Positions 11,950 through 22,594 of a stretch of DNA of 64,000 nucleotides are shown piece by piece (position 1 is the first letter of the stretch; each line of letters begins with the position of its first letter). Source of the stretch: Cryptomeria japonica. Lineage: Eukaryota > Streptophyta > Pinopsida > Cupressales > Cupressaceae. Where the stretch lies: positions 603,655,644 to 603,719,643 of the forward strand of contig NC_081415.1 in NCBI RefSeq assembly GCF_030272615.1, read 5' to 3'. The notes under the pieces were generated by a model that made no database searches, was not told the origin of the DNA, and was given only the letters and a program-made list of their open reading frames with translations. The translations under genes and the position numbers were made by a program.

Positions 11950-12188
11950 TGTCCATGCACGGTAGGTCCTTTGTTTGTACATATTTTGTTCCTTTCCTGC
12001 TTTCTATTTTGGTCTGTGTTTTGGTCTGTTTCTCCAGAGTTTTTGAGTTTTCTTGTGTTGACCTTGCGATCAACCATCCCCAGTCAGAGCCGCTGTTATC
12101 ACTGATTAAAAATAGGCTTTTCTTTTCCCATGGTTGGCTATGTTTTGTTAAAATTTTGAATAGGGTATCGTTCCAAATGCTTCAGCTT
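11950..12188 (+). other. 3' untranslated interior of the giant element
   Basis: No coding signal is visible between the integrase stop and the inferred LTR start. I see no strong polypurine tract immediately before 12189, which leaves the exact LTR boundary uncertain. Confidence 0.5.
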
Positions 12189-12394
12189 TGTTCTAGACCT
12201 CAAGGGTTTAAGGGTTTATGATGTTAGATCCTCTTGTGTTCATTTTAAACCCTCTGGTTTCTAATCTTTCATTACTTTATTCACTTAAGTAATGGGTCAT
12301 GGGGTCGTAGGAAGTGTCCACCCCCCTTGTTGCTTTGCCTAGGCGGTTATGTTAATTAATCAAAAAATTTATGCCTTGAATGTTTTTCTTCTAA

Positions 12395-13225
12395 AGTTGT
12401 CGGGCCTAGTAACTAGTGCGCATCTCGCGGATGGATCCACGGCTCGCACTAGTTCGCTAGGCGAAGTTGTGTGTAGTTTAAAACCAGCGAAGTTGCGAAA
12501 ACCACATTGCATGCAACATAGACAGTCCAACTGGTTGTTGACAGTGAGTAAAATGGAGGCACATGGCACAAGTCACAACAATAAGCAGGTCAGGATTAAA
12601 GGCTAAAAGGTGGGCCCCATAGGTGAGTCAGGTCGCAGGTGGAGATGACCTGGCAGGTACAGCTGTTAACAATTTACTGAAGCCCTGTGGTTTCCTTTTG
12701 GCGTATCACAGAGTGACAAGTCAGCTCAAAAGTGACTGGGTGCCAGGTGTTCACGATGAGTCAGTGGGCCCACCCCTCCTAAGAGCCTTTTCAGAGGATT
12801 AAACGCCAATCAACTACAAAGATGATCCGATGGCCCGCGCTATTTCGCAAGGGTAAGATGCTCATCCTTTATACCCTGCGAAATAGCGAGAGTGAACATG
12901 AGCCGTCCACATGTCATGATGACACGTGGTCTAAGAAGAAAGTGTGGGCCTGCCAAGGTGGAACTGGCGGTATGAAAGGAAGACATGTGGCCAGTATCAA
13001 GTGGAATGTGAAGGGAATTTTAAGGCAAATGGTTGGATGCCACGTTGTATCATGCAGCCAATAGAAAAGTGGGACCTAGAGAAAAGCTAAAGTCGTCAGT
13101 TAATCTAACGCTCGTTCAAGTTTCTTTTGATCAAACAGTTGGCGTTATTTTGCAGGACCAAGCTGCTTGATAGTTATGCTTCGCGAAGTTGCAAAAGAGC
13201 AAAATGAAACACTTGCAAGAATGTT
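12395..13225 (+). promoter_or_regulatory. U3 region with hairpin-forming modules
   Basis: This gene-free U3 has perfect inverted repeats: ACTAGTGCG (12412-12420) with CGCACTAGT (12445-12453), and CGCTATTTCGCA (12838-12849) with TGCGAAATAGCG (12877-12888). The second encloses an AAGATGCTCA core that recurs in the inverted LTR (38988-39034) and at 63333-63378. Strings of the type GTGGGCCCA recur at about 12603, 12764, 12945 and 13069. A role in transcription is an inference. Confidence 0.6.
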
Positions 13226-13299
13226 GTGACCCATTGGAGCGAAAAATATGAATTCTCGTATGAATTAAATTTTGAAGGGACGACTGGAGCATGTAGAAT

Positions 13300-13320
13300 C
13301 AATGTTATATTTAAGGCCCT
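13300..13320 (+). promoter_or_regulatory. Putative LTR TATA box
   Basis: TATATTTAAGG at about 13304-13314 lies about 235 bases before the LTR ORF. The equivalent in the 5' LTR is TATAGTTAAGG near 70. Position relative to U3 modules and ORF fits a core promoter; no transcript evidence is available. Confidence 0.4.
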
Positions 13321-13547
13321 GAGTACAAATATTTGATTTCCTATCAACCGGGTGAAGATATCTTTTAAAGGATTTCATAGAAGAGTAGACGCAGAGTTAT
13401 TTTCTTCAAATATAGAGCAAATTCCTTCAAGCAAAAAATAGGTTCTCTCATATTTTTGTGCAGCAATTCTTGTGTAGTGTTCTAAATTAGATAATTGATT
13501 CATAGAAAAATTGTTTAAGAGTGGCATTCATTTCTTGCATCTTCAAA

Positions 13548-15095
13548 ATGGCTCCTAAAAGAAAGTTTTCTGGCAAAGTTAACTATCAAGAATGGAGTGT
13601 TTGTGATGATTTTTTAGAACAGTTGACGTTGTCAACTAACCAAGCATCAAAGGCAAAAGAGCTAGTGCCCAAGGCTCCCCGTCTAAAGATAGGAGAAGGA
13701 TTATATGACAAGGATAATTGGTCGAGAGACCCACAGGTTGCACTGTCTGGGTTGGGGTTGTTTAAAGTTGGATTCAGAATGAGAAATTCTCCTGCCCCGC
13801 AAAACAGTATCTGGGAACTAGATGTTGGGAAATTAGTAGTCCCAGGGGTATTCATGGACACAGATTTACTGACCCAAATTGTGTTCAACTATGATCCAGT
13901 CACAAGAAGCATTCGGGATGTAAATGGGAAAACCCTTGTTGAAATTAATGCTGAAGAGTTTAGGACAACATTTGGGCTTAATGAGTTCACGAATTTCCTA
14001 GAACCCATAAATTTCACATCATTAGCCCAAATCTATGGTGCACAGAGGAGTCATCTCAGGAATGGGCCTCTCAAGGAATTTTTTGTAAAAATAGGAGGGT
14101 TAACAGTTGTAGGACCCAACACACAAGAGCCCTTTTCATTAAGTATGTTCACTCTGAGGGCTAAAGGGATGTATTGGGCACTTTGCCAAGTTTTGGGAGA
14201 AGATGCAGAAGAAAATATGCTGAATCATTACTTGTTAATGATTGCCCAAATTTTGAATCCTTCTCTTGCAATCACATTTGATTATGTCTCCTTTATTGCT
14301 GATGCTATCCATGGAGGGTTAATAGGAATCAAGAATGGAAAGGTGGACAGGCCTTTTGGATGGTACTCACTCCTAATGCATCTTTTTCTCTTCAAAGGTG
14401 GTGATTACTTTGCCAGTGGGCTGGACCTAGTTAAGAAGAAGGAAGGAGAAAAAATGTCAGTACAATTGTGGAGTACTGTGTTGTCATGGGATAGAGAGGA
14501 TGCTAGTTTTCTGAAATTTGATAAATATTTTGCATCCAAAATAAGGACTCTCCTCTGCTCTAATAACCCAAGAATCCCCAAGGTTCTTCTAAAATTCGTA
14601 AGACCAAAAGAATTCGCAGAGAATATACAAATTGTTCATAAATGGGGTGACATTTATTTATATCTCGTCTCCACAATTTTCAGAGTTTTTGGTTTCAGAG
14701 GCACCCCATTTTTGTTACCTTACCAGGTCCCTCTCAAAGTGGGAATCGCGGAGATCCTCAGACAAATTGGTGGCTTGCAAGAGGTAGAGTTGACAGGTAG
14801 GGGTAAAGGGACTATTTTCCCTGCAGCTACCATAGCCCACCAATTTGTAATAACAAAGGGAGGTTGGAATTGCTTTGAGGATTTCCCCAAACCTTATCAT
14901 TTATCCACTGTAGTGTCCAGGTGTGCTGATCCAGAGGACTTCTTCAACGGTATGTTTAGGAAGAAGGTAGCATGTAGAGGTAGGCCTCATCAATTCTAGT
15001 TTCCTAAAGACCTCATCAGAAATGAATTTGATCTAGATGAGCAGGAGCTAAGAAAAGAAAAGTGGGTGGCTTATAAGAAAGCCCTGGATTTTGTG
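13548..15095 (+). pseudogene. LTR-encoded ORF, copy B (best-preserved N-terminal half)
   Basis: From the ATG at 13548 the frame stays open for 483 codons to a TAG at 14997-14999. The same site reads CAG in copy C (about 16634), so this is a C-to-T stop. This copy shows the undamaged N-terminal sequence, without the TAA and the 2-base insertion of copies A and C. Homology continues past the stop to 15095, where it breaks inside the codons for ALDFVH and restarts in the LTR leader. No known domain was recognised; the region is rich in aromatic and aliphatic residues and looks folded. Confidence 0.75.
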
Positions 15096-15105
15096 CAGCA
15101 ATTCT
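15087..15105 (+). other. Duplication junction at a 9-base microhomology
   Basis: The ORF sequence GGATTTTGTGCA (equivalent to 1871-1882) continues directly as the LTR leader TTTTGTGCAGCAATTC (equivalent to 236-250). TTTTGTGCA is common to both parents. Confidence 0.8.
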
Positions 15106-15182
15106 TGTGTAGTGTTCTAAATTAGATAATTGATTCATAGCAAAATTGTTTAAGAGAAGCATTCATTTCTTGCATCTTCAAA

Positions 15183-18100
15183 ATGGCTCCCAAAAGAGAG
15201 TTTTCTGGCAAAGTTAACTATCAAGAAAGGAGTGTTTGTGATGATTTTTTAGAACAGTTGATGTTGTAAACTAACCAAGCATCAAAGGCAAAAGAGCTAG
15301 TGCCCAAGGCTCCCCATCTAAAGATAGGAGAAGGATTATATGACAAGGGTAATTGGTTGAGAGACCCACAAGTTGGACTATCTGGGTTGGGGTTGTTTAA
15401 AGTTGGATTCGAAATGAGAAATTCTCCTGCCCCACAAAACAGTATCTGGGAACTAGATGTTGGGAAATTAGTAGTCCCAGGGGTATTCATGGACATAGAT
15501 TTGCTGACCCAAATTGCGTTCAACTATGATCCAATCATAAGAAGCATTAGGGATGTAAATGGGAAAACCCTCAGTGAAATTAATGCTAAAGAGTTTAGGA
15601 CAGCATTTGGGCTTAATGAGTTCACAAAAATTTCCTAGAACCCATAAATTTCACATCATTAGCCCAAATCTATGGTGCACAGAGGAGTCATCTCAAGAAT
15701 GGGCCTCTCAAAGAATTTTTTGTAAAAATAGGAGGGTTAACAGTTGTAGGACCCAACACACAAGAGCCCTTTTCATTAAGTATGTTCACTCTAAGGGCTA
15801 AAGGGATGTATTGGGCACTTTGCCAAGTTTTCGGAAAAGATGCAGAAGCAAATATGCCGAATCATTACTTGTTAATGATTGCCCAAATTTTGAATCCTTC
15901 TCTTGCAATCACATTTGATTATGCCTCCTTTATTGCTGATGCTATCCATGGAGGGTTAATAGGAATCAAGAATGGAAAGGTCGACAGGCCTTTTGGATGG
16001 TACTCACTCCTAATGCATCTTTTTCTCTTCAAAGGTGGTGATTACTTTGCCAGTGTGCTGGACCTGTTTAAGGGGAAGGAAGGAGAAAAAATGCTAGTAC
16101 AATTGTGGACTACTGTGTTGTCATGGGATAGAGAGGATGCCAGTTTTCTAAAATTTCATAAATATTTTATATCCAAAATAAGGACTCTCCTCTGCTCTGA
16201 TAACCCAAGAATCCCCAAGGTTCTTCTGGAATTCGTAAGACCAAAAGAATTCGCAGAGAATATACAAATTGTTCATAAATGGGGTGACATTTATTTATAT
16301 CCGGTCTCCAAAGTTTTCAGAGTTTTTGGTTTCAGAGGCACCCCATTTTTGTTACCTTACCAAGTCCCTCTCAAAGTGGGAATCGCAGAGATCCTCAGAC
16401 AAATTGGTGGCTTGCAAGAGGTAGAGTTGACAGGCAGGGGTAAAGGGACTATTTTCCTTGCAGCTACCATAGCCCACCAATTTGTAATAACAAAGGGAGG
16501 CTAGAATTGCTTTGAGGATTTTCTCAAACCTTATCATTTATCCACTGCAGTGTCTAGGTGTGCTGATCCAGAGGACTTCTTCAATGGTATGTTTAGGAAG
16601 AAGGTAGCATGTAGAGGTAGGCCTCATCAATTCCAGTTTCTTGAAGACCTCATCAGAAATGAATTTGATCTAGATGAGCAGGAGCTAAGAAAAGAAAAGT
16701 GGGTGGCTTATAAGAAAGCCCTAGATTTTGTGCATCAGTTTGATGCTAGCTATGACCCATTGTCTAGCTTTTTCCCATTAGAAGAGAAAATAAAGTTTTT
16801 AATTGTTTGCTTTGAAGATGTGATGCAGACATTGAAGGAGAAGAGGGAAGCTGTAATCAAGAGAAACCCTGATAAAGCCAGAATGATCCTTAGTAGGTCA
16901 GCTTCTAGCAAGCCAATCCCTCCTTTTGATTAGACAATGCATAAGAAATCAGGTTATAGTGTGTTCATGCCTACAACAGGGGAGCCCTCTACCTCCAAAG
17001 GAAAGAGGAAGATACAAGATGTCATCAACATCCAAGAGAACCTTAAGAAGCAAAGGGTGGGGAAAGAAATACAATCAGATACACCTTTGTATTCCCCATC
17101 CCAATCCCCTATCCATATAGGAAATGAGCAAGCAGCAGCTGAGCAACTCATACAATTGGGTAGTCTAGGGGAAATTGCATACACCTATGATGAAGTAGAG
17201 GAAGGGATGCCGAAAGAACCCATTGCTGCTGGAATGGATATTACCTCCACTGAACTTAAAGGCTAGGAGTGGGATCCTGAAATAAAGCAGGCAAGTAGTG
17301 CCTTTCTAGCTGACAACAATTTTGTCACATCATAAGCATTTATGCAGTTTATATGGAAACAACACATAGATAGATATAATGCTAGATGTGGAACACGAAA
17401 GGCTGAGCAGCCCAATAAAGATCCAGCCTTGGTGGAAGAGGAAATAAATCAAGAGATGATGGAAGAATTCAAAACCATCACCCCTAAGTAGGGAAGAGAT
17501 ATGGTAGCACAAGCTGGAGTGCTTATCTTACCTAAATGGGATATTGTAGATGCCCTGGTATTAGATGTAGTAAGGAAAGAGACTAAACCTATGGAGGGGG
17601 TCACTTTAAATAAGGATAATGTTGGACTCGTTATGTGGTCTCTCAAGAGAAATGAGAGCAAGAAAAGGAAGGACACCCCGGGGTCAAGTTACCTTGGTGG
17701 AATGATGGTGAAGAGAGTGCAGAGTACAGGGGTAGTAGAGGCTGCTAGCACTGTGTTGGAGATTGCAAAATTTAGTGTTGCAGTAGTAGAGAAAGAAGCC
17801 AAAGAGAAAGAGGCCCTCCAAATCAAGTTGGAAATAGTTTTAAATGCCTATAACAGTGCCAAGGAGGAGGTAAGAGGTAAGGATAGCATCATTGCCAAAT
17901 TGCAGAGCCAGTTGACTAGACAATACCATCAAGGTGAGTCTTCAACACTGATTATCTCCTCTTCTCCTACAAGACCTCCACCTACTAGCCCTATCATTGA
18001 TTTTCCACCATCTCCAACACCCTCCAGCTCTCAAATGATTGAAATCACTCCCCGAGAGTTAGAAAATTTGAAACAAGCTCAGGCCTTGCATGCAAAGAAG

Positions 18101-18732
18101 TATGAGGAGAGAGTAAGGGCTACAATTTCCAGTTTTGTAGATACAATAAATGCCTCATTGCTCTACAACAATGTAGGTAAAATTATGGAAATATGGAATG
18201 AGCTCAGGAGAGACAAGGACATTTTGATGCCTATTTTTGATAGATGGAGGCCTAGGGAGCAGGATTTAGAGATTATGTGTGTATCCTGTGATGAAGCAGG
18301 GGCCAATCCCATTATTAAATCCACTTCTGATGTCGCTAAAATCTTAATTCAATTAGTAGCAGAGGTGGATAATGTGGATAGAAAGGTCAATTTGTGCAAG
18401 AAGGAATACACTGACCAAGTTTTTGAGTTGCTCCCAGGAGTTTTTGCTAGCCCAGATCAGTTAAAAGACAAACAAATGTGGCTCAAGGAGATAGAAGCTA
18501 AATTGTCAACAAGAGTTAAAGGAATTATTGATCTTGATGATGCTTCTTTCTTTGTTGTGACAATACAAGAAATAGAGAAAATTAAGTCGCATTATGCTTT
18601 TCTCAATTCAGAAGTCAACAAAATTAGAAATTCTTAGAAAAGGTTGACTAAGACTAAAGATAAAGCGATTAATTTCTCATGGCCGACAGAAGAAGTATAT
18701 AATGAGTGGATGATTAAATATGCCACCCATGA
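15183..18732 (+). pseudogene. LTR-encoded ORF, copy C (nearly full length, broken)
   Basis: The ATG at 15183 begins a copy parallel to copy A. It has the same TAA at codon 29 (15267-15269) and the same 2-base insertion before the ISQNP-equivalent position (about 15630). Additional stops include 16502-16504 (TGG to TAG), 16931-16933, 17264-17266 (CAG to TAG), one near 17489 (CAG to TAG) and 18635-18637. The longest open part, 17501-18637, spans the coiled coil, the Pro-rich linker and most of the C-terminal domain. The copy is cut at about 18732, short of the stop seen at 3972 in copy A. Confidence 0.75.
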
Positions 18733-18740
18733 TCTAGTGT
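18726..18740. other. Inverted junction between two related elements
   Basis: Left of the junction is plus-strand copy C (ends CACCCATGATC). Right of it is the minus-strand leader of a related element, equivalent to about 5130 of the first. Both partners contain ATGATC at the crossover. Confidence 0.75.
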
Positions 18741-18944
18741 TTTTCTCTCCTTGCATTATGCTCTTTTTCCTTTCAGAATGATTTATAATTCACAAGGACT
18801 GGTTCCAATATGACAGAGTCACCACCCACAAGAGTATGGGAATTATGAAAACAAGGTTTAGAATAATACGCAGGAATTCCACAAACATAATGATTTTCTT
18901 CATAGCTTAAGTACAAATTTGTGTTTGGATCCTTAACGTTGCTC

Positions 18945-18962
18945 TCCCCAGTAGAGTCACCA
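18945..18962 (-). other. Primer binding site, tRNA-Arg type (minus strand)
   Basis: Reverse complement reads TGGTGACTCTACTGGGGA, identical to the PBS at 4913-4930. It lies four bases from the LTR end (18967). Confidence 0.85.
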
Positions 18963-18966
18963 TTTT

Positions 18967-19904
18967 TGTTGTCTTCAAAATTTGATTCACTTCAACATCC
19001 TTATAATAAAATGATTAAACTCTGTGTAGGAAAAATGTCAAAGGGAAGGAAACTCTTTGGACAACATATGACAAGGTTTGATTTAACATTCTACACTTTG
19101 GACCTACTCAGAGTCTAGGCGGGTATACCTTTGTGAACTAAATTCACACTTTCGAAAGATAAATCCATAGTAAACCAGTCTAGAAAACCAGTGGATCTAA
19201 TCACCTTGAAAATAACTGAAACAAAGGAATGAAAATTATACTCATATTCAGAATTTTGACCTACAAACATGTAATAGACAACTTCGATCTATACCGGTGC
19301 CTTATCCAAGGTCACAGAGTCATCTAACTTCAAACAATATTCCCCAAACAAAATATCTTCACACATCCCATTGGCTCAGCTTTTGTCAACACTTATATAT
19401 GCCTGACACACATAACAATTTATGCATACCAAATTAAACCATGCTCATCAAGATTCAAAGTATCCTAGAGAGAGTTTACTGGTAGAAGTGATCCCCGTAT
19501 ATTTAATTTCCCTCCTAAAGAGAAAAATCTAGCAAACACATCTACTGAAAATTGCCTTACAACCCTATTCAAACAAAATAACCCTGGATTATTTAGAATG
19601 AAATAGTAAACAATTGCAAACACATTTGAAGATGCACAAAGTTTTACTTAAAGTTGATGGTCTGTATATTGATATATTCTTCAAGAAAGTATTACAAAAA
19701 CTTTGGAATATTCTCCATTAAACTTAGAAAAGCTCAGATAAAAATTTCTACAGCATTTTCTTACAATTCTTTGTGATCCCTCTACTCTTAGTCTTGGTAT
19801 CCATTTATAACAATATGGATGCACATAGGTTCGGACTTTCCTAGGATAATTGGTTACAATCATTTCTTTTCCAAAAGAAGTTACAAAGCCTTTTCCAAAA
19901 ATAG
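18967..19904 (-). repeat. LTR 3' non-coding end (minus strand)
   Basis: This is homologous to 3975-4908 in inverted orientation and lies between the ORF stop and the LTR end. No gene is seen. Confidence 0.7.
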
Positions 19905-21271
19905 TTACAAGTCCTTTTTGACCTCTGCAGCTTCTTCTAATTGTTGTCTAGTTGCAACCTCTTCTAACTATTCAGGAGCACCCTCTAACTGCTCTACATC
20001 CTGGATGGCATATTTTCTTGCTCATTCATTGTACACATCATCAGTCGGCCACGCAAAATTAATCATTTTTGTCTTAGCCTTCGTCAACCTTTTCCAAGAA
20101 TTTCTCATCTTGTTGACTTCTGAATTGAGAAAACTATTATCAGATTTGATTTTCTCTATCTCTCGAATTGTCACAACAAAGAAGGAAGCATCATCTAAAT
20201 CAATAATTCCTTTCTTCATCATAAGATACACAAATAAGCTCCAAGTCCTACTCTGTAGGCCTCCACTTGTCAAAAGTAGGTGTCAAAATGGCCTTATCTC
20301 CATTGAGCTCATTCCACATATCCAAAATCTTGCTTATATTATTATCTAACAGTGAAGCACTCATTATATCTGCAAAACTTGAAATAGTAGCTCTTACTCT
20401 TTCTTCATATTTCTTGGCATACAAGGCCTAAGCCCATTTCAAATTCTCTAGCTCTTGAGGAGTAATCTCAATCATTTGGGAGCTAGAAGGTGCAAGAGAT
20501 GGTGGGAACTCAATGATGGGGCTGCTAGCTAGAGGTCTTTTAGGAGAGGAGGAGATCATCAGTGTTGAAGAATCACCTTGATGGTACTATCCTGTCAACT
20601 GGCTCTGCAACTTAGCAATGATGGTATCCTTACATTTTACCTCCTCCTAGAACTGTTATAGGCCTTCAAATTTGTCTCCAACTTGACTTGGAGGTCTGCA
20701 TTTTCCTTGGCTTCCTTTTCTGCTACTGCAACACTAAATTTTGCAGTGTCTAGCATAGTGCTAGCAACTTCTACCACCCATGTGTTATGCACTCTCACTA
20801 TCATTACACCAAGGTAACTTAACTCTGGGGTATCTTTTCTTCTCTTATTTTCATCTCTCTTGAGAGACCACATGACGAGTGTAGCATTATCTTTGCTAAA
20901 AGTAATTCCCTCCATGGCCTTGGTTTCTTTCCTCACTACCTCTAGTACCAGGGCATCTGCTATGTCCCACTCAGGGAGAATAAGCACTCCAGCTTGTGCC
21001 ACCATATCTCTTCTGTGCTCAGGAGTGATGGTCTTAAATTCTTCCATCATTTCTTATTTTATTTCCTCCTCCACCAAAGTTGGATCTTTGTTGGGCTACT
21101 CACCTTTTCTCTTCACACATCTTGCTTGTATTTATCTATATTTTGTTTCCATACAATCTACATAAATGCTCCTGATGTGACAAAATTGTTGTCAGCCATG
21201 AAGTCATCACTGACTTGCTTTATCTCAGGATCCCACTCCTGGGCTTTAAGTTTAGTGGTAGTAATGTTCAT
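19905..21271 (-). pseudogene. LTR-encoded ORF, copy D, C-terminal part
   Basis: Minus-strand fragments match copies A and C: the EEFKTITPE...DMVAQAGVLILPEWDI region (21050 downwards), the coiled coil, the Pro-rich linker, and the KGIIDLDDASFFVVTI...INFAWP region (about 20250-20030). The final stop is at 19905-19907. The frame is broken by several stops and indels. The upstream half lies at 35830-37875, across the inserted Copia element. Confidence 0.7.
21267..21271. other. Target-site duplication TTCAT, left
   Basis: TTCAT at 21267-21271 directly precedes the Copia LTR; the same five bases follow the element at 35830-35834. Confidence 0.85.
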
Positions 21272-22298
21272 TGTAGGTCCCAGAGACAACTGAGAGGGGG
21301 GGGTGAATCAATTGTCAACTAAATTCAAACCAAAAACTTATTAACCAACTTAATGCTTAATACCGGTAAGACAGTTAAGTATGTCGGTAAACAGTGTTAA
21401 CAGAAAATTGCTATACCGGTAAGAATTAGTGCATGAAACATAAGTACAAAGTCATCCACAACACATGACACCAATATTTGTATGTGGAAACCCTGTAAGG
21501 GGAAAAACCATGGTGGGAAACCTTACCCACGATCAGATGATACTATTGCAGATAGTAAGTGTACAAAGAGGGGTCTGCACATACAGAAAGGCCAACAGTC
21601 TAGAACTCACTACTCAATCACAAATGGGAGTCACACTGACTACAGTTGGATGGTTAAATCCAATAAGAATGTACTGCACAAAATAGCGTCTTCATATGAT
21701 GGATTTAGTACCAGTGTAATGCTGATATGCTTCTACAAAAACCTAACTTCACCTTCAAATGATGTCTTTTTGTATATCCCTTCTTGACCTTAAATCTTTT
21801 TCGCATTCCACACTTGATCTTACAAATAAGATCTTACATTTATACCATACCCTTAGACCAATTTTAGTAGGTCGGCTCTACAAGATATTACAATAAAAAC
21901 ATTTTACAAATAATACAATATCCGATGCAATAACTGATTGAACATGTCGACTTAATGCATTTACAACAATAATAAATCATCTCCATAGTCTGTTATGCTG
22001 ATCTAGAAAAGATAAACCTACCGGTGTAACCCCAGATAACCTAGACCTATTTGTCAGTGAAAGCAAATATGTAAATAAGAATATACCAATGATTATTACT
22101 TCAAAATAAAGTGTCAACATGATGTCTTTGACATTACCAAGTGTCTTCCATGTCATTTCAGGTATCGGTGAACATTATATCCTGCCGATGAACCATATAC
22201 TAGTAACTAATGCACAGTTTATTGTTTGCCAGTGAATGTTGCTAGATCTCCAAAGTAGGTGTTGACATCAATGACAAAACCATACCAAAATACCAACA
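21272..22298 (-). repeat. Copia 1 LTR (3' LTR in element orientation)
   Basis: 1,027 bases; begins TGTTGGTATTTTGG on the minus strand (22298) and ends CCTACA (21272). It matches 34754-35829. ACCGGT-type words recur, and the end carries the C-rich CACCCCCC run typical of Copia LTRs. Confidence 0.93.
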
Positions 22299-22312
22299 AT
22301 CTCCTCCTTTGG
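22299..22312 (-). other. Polypurine tract of Copia 1
   Basis: On the minus strand, CAAAGGAGGAGAT abuts the LTR start, the position where plus-strand DNA priming occurs. Confidence 0.75.
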
Positions 22313-22594
22313 CATTGATGGCAACACAAGATGGAAAAGCCATCAAAGTGCCAAAATAGAAATGCCAAGTACAAAAACCAACAATCTCCATTTCTCCCAT
22401 TAGGAGTAATATGTGTTTATACCAATCTCTCCTCAAAAAGATAATGCATTTTTCCATACATCTCTCCCTAATGTTTTTCCATATATCTCTCTCTCTTTGA
22501 CATCAAATGCCAAAGTCACAAAAAAAGTCAAGTTCACACAAAATACCAACCAATTCAATATACCAACTACTCCCCCTGAGAAGTAGCTTCCTCA

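Larger units (their letters stand above)
1..18732 (+). mobile_element. Giant Ty3/gypsy (Tat/Ogre-like) LTR retrotransposon, 5' end outside window
   Basis: The order on the plus strand is LTR, PBS, gag, protease, RNase H, RT, RNase H-like, integrase, LTR. The direct repeat flanking gag-pol is visible because 12-3880 recurs at 13250-15095 and again at 15096-18732. The tRNA-Arg-type PBS, the LTR of about 6 kb and the two RNase H domains fit the Tat/Ogre group of Ty3/gypsy. Coding regions are interrupted by many in-frame stops and at least two indels, so the copy is dead. The right end is lost: the 3' LTR runs into an inverted piece of a related element at about 18732, so no target-site duplication can be tested. 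Lineage assignment rests on domain content and PBS, not on a phylogeny. Confidence 0.85.
12189..18732 (+). repeat. 3' LTR, chimeric, with internal partial duplication
   Basis: The start is set at TGTT (12189), which pairs with the AACA at the LTR end (4908). It is also the leftmost point of homology with the inverted LTR starting at 39938. Two parts can be separated. 12189-15095 carries U3, a promoter-like region and the first 1.5 kb of the LTR ORF. 15096-18732 jumps back to the equivalent of base 240 and repeats the ORF to the equivalent of base 3880. The second part shares a stop codon and a 2-base insertion with the 5' LTR; the first part does not. The LTR end and second PBS are missing because an inverted fragment follows. 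Confidence 0.75.

Noticed and set aside
12315-12319. TGTCC as the start of the 3' LTR, pairing with GGACA near 4905
   Set aside because: The inverted LTR, which is followed by its own PBS, shares sequence upstream of this point back to about 12189. The repeat therefore starts earlier; TGTT/AACA is preferred, though a strong polypurine tract is missing.
12395-13225. CRISPR-like array from repeated palindromic modules
   Set aside because: Modules are degenerate, unevenly spaced, lie in a plant LTR, and no cas-like gene exists.
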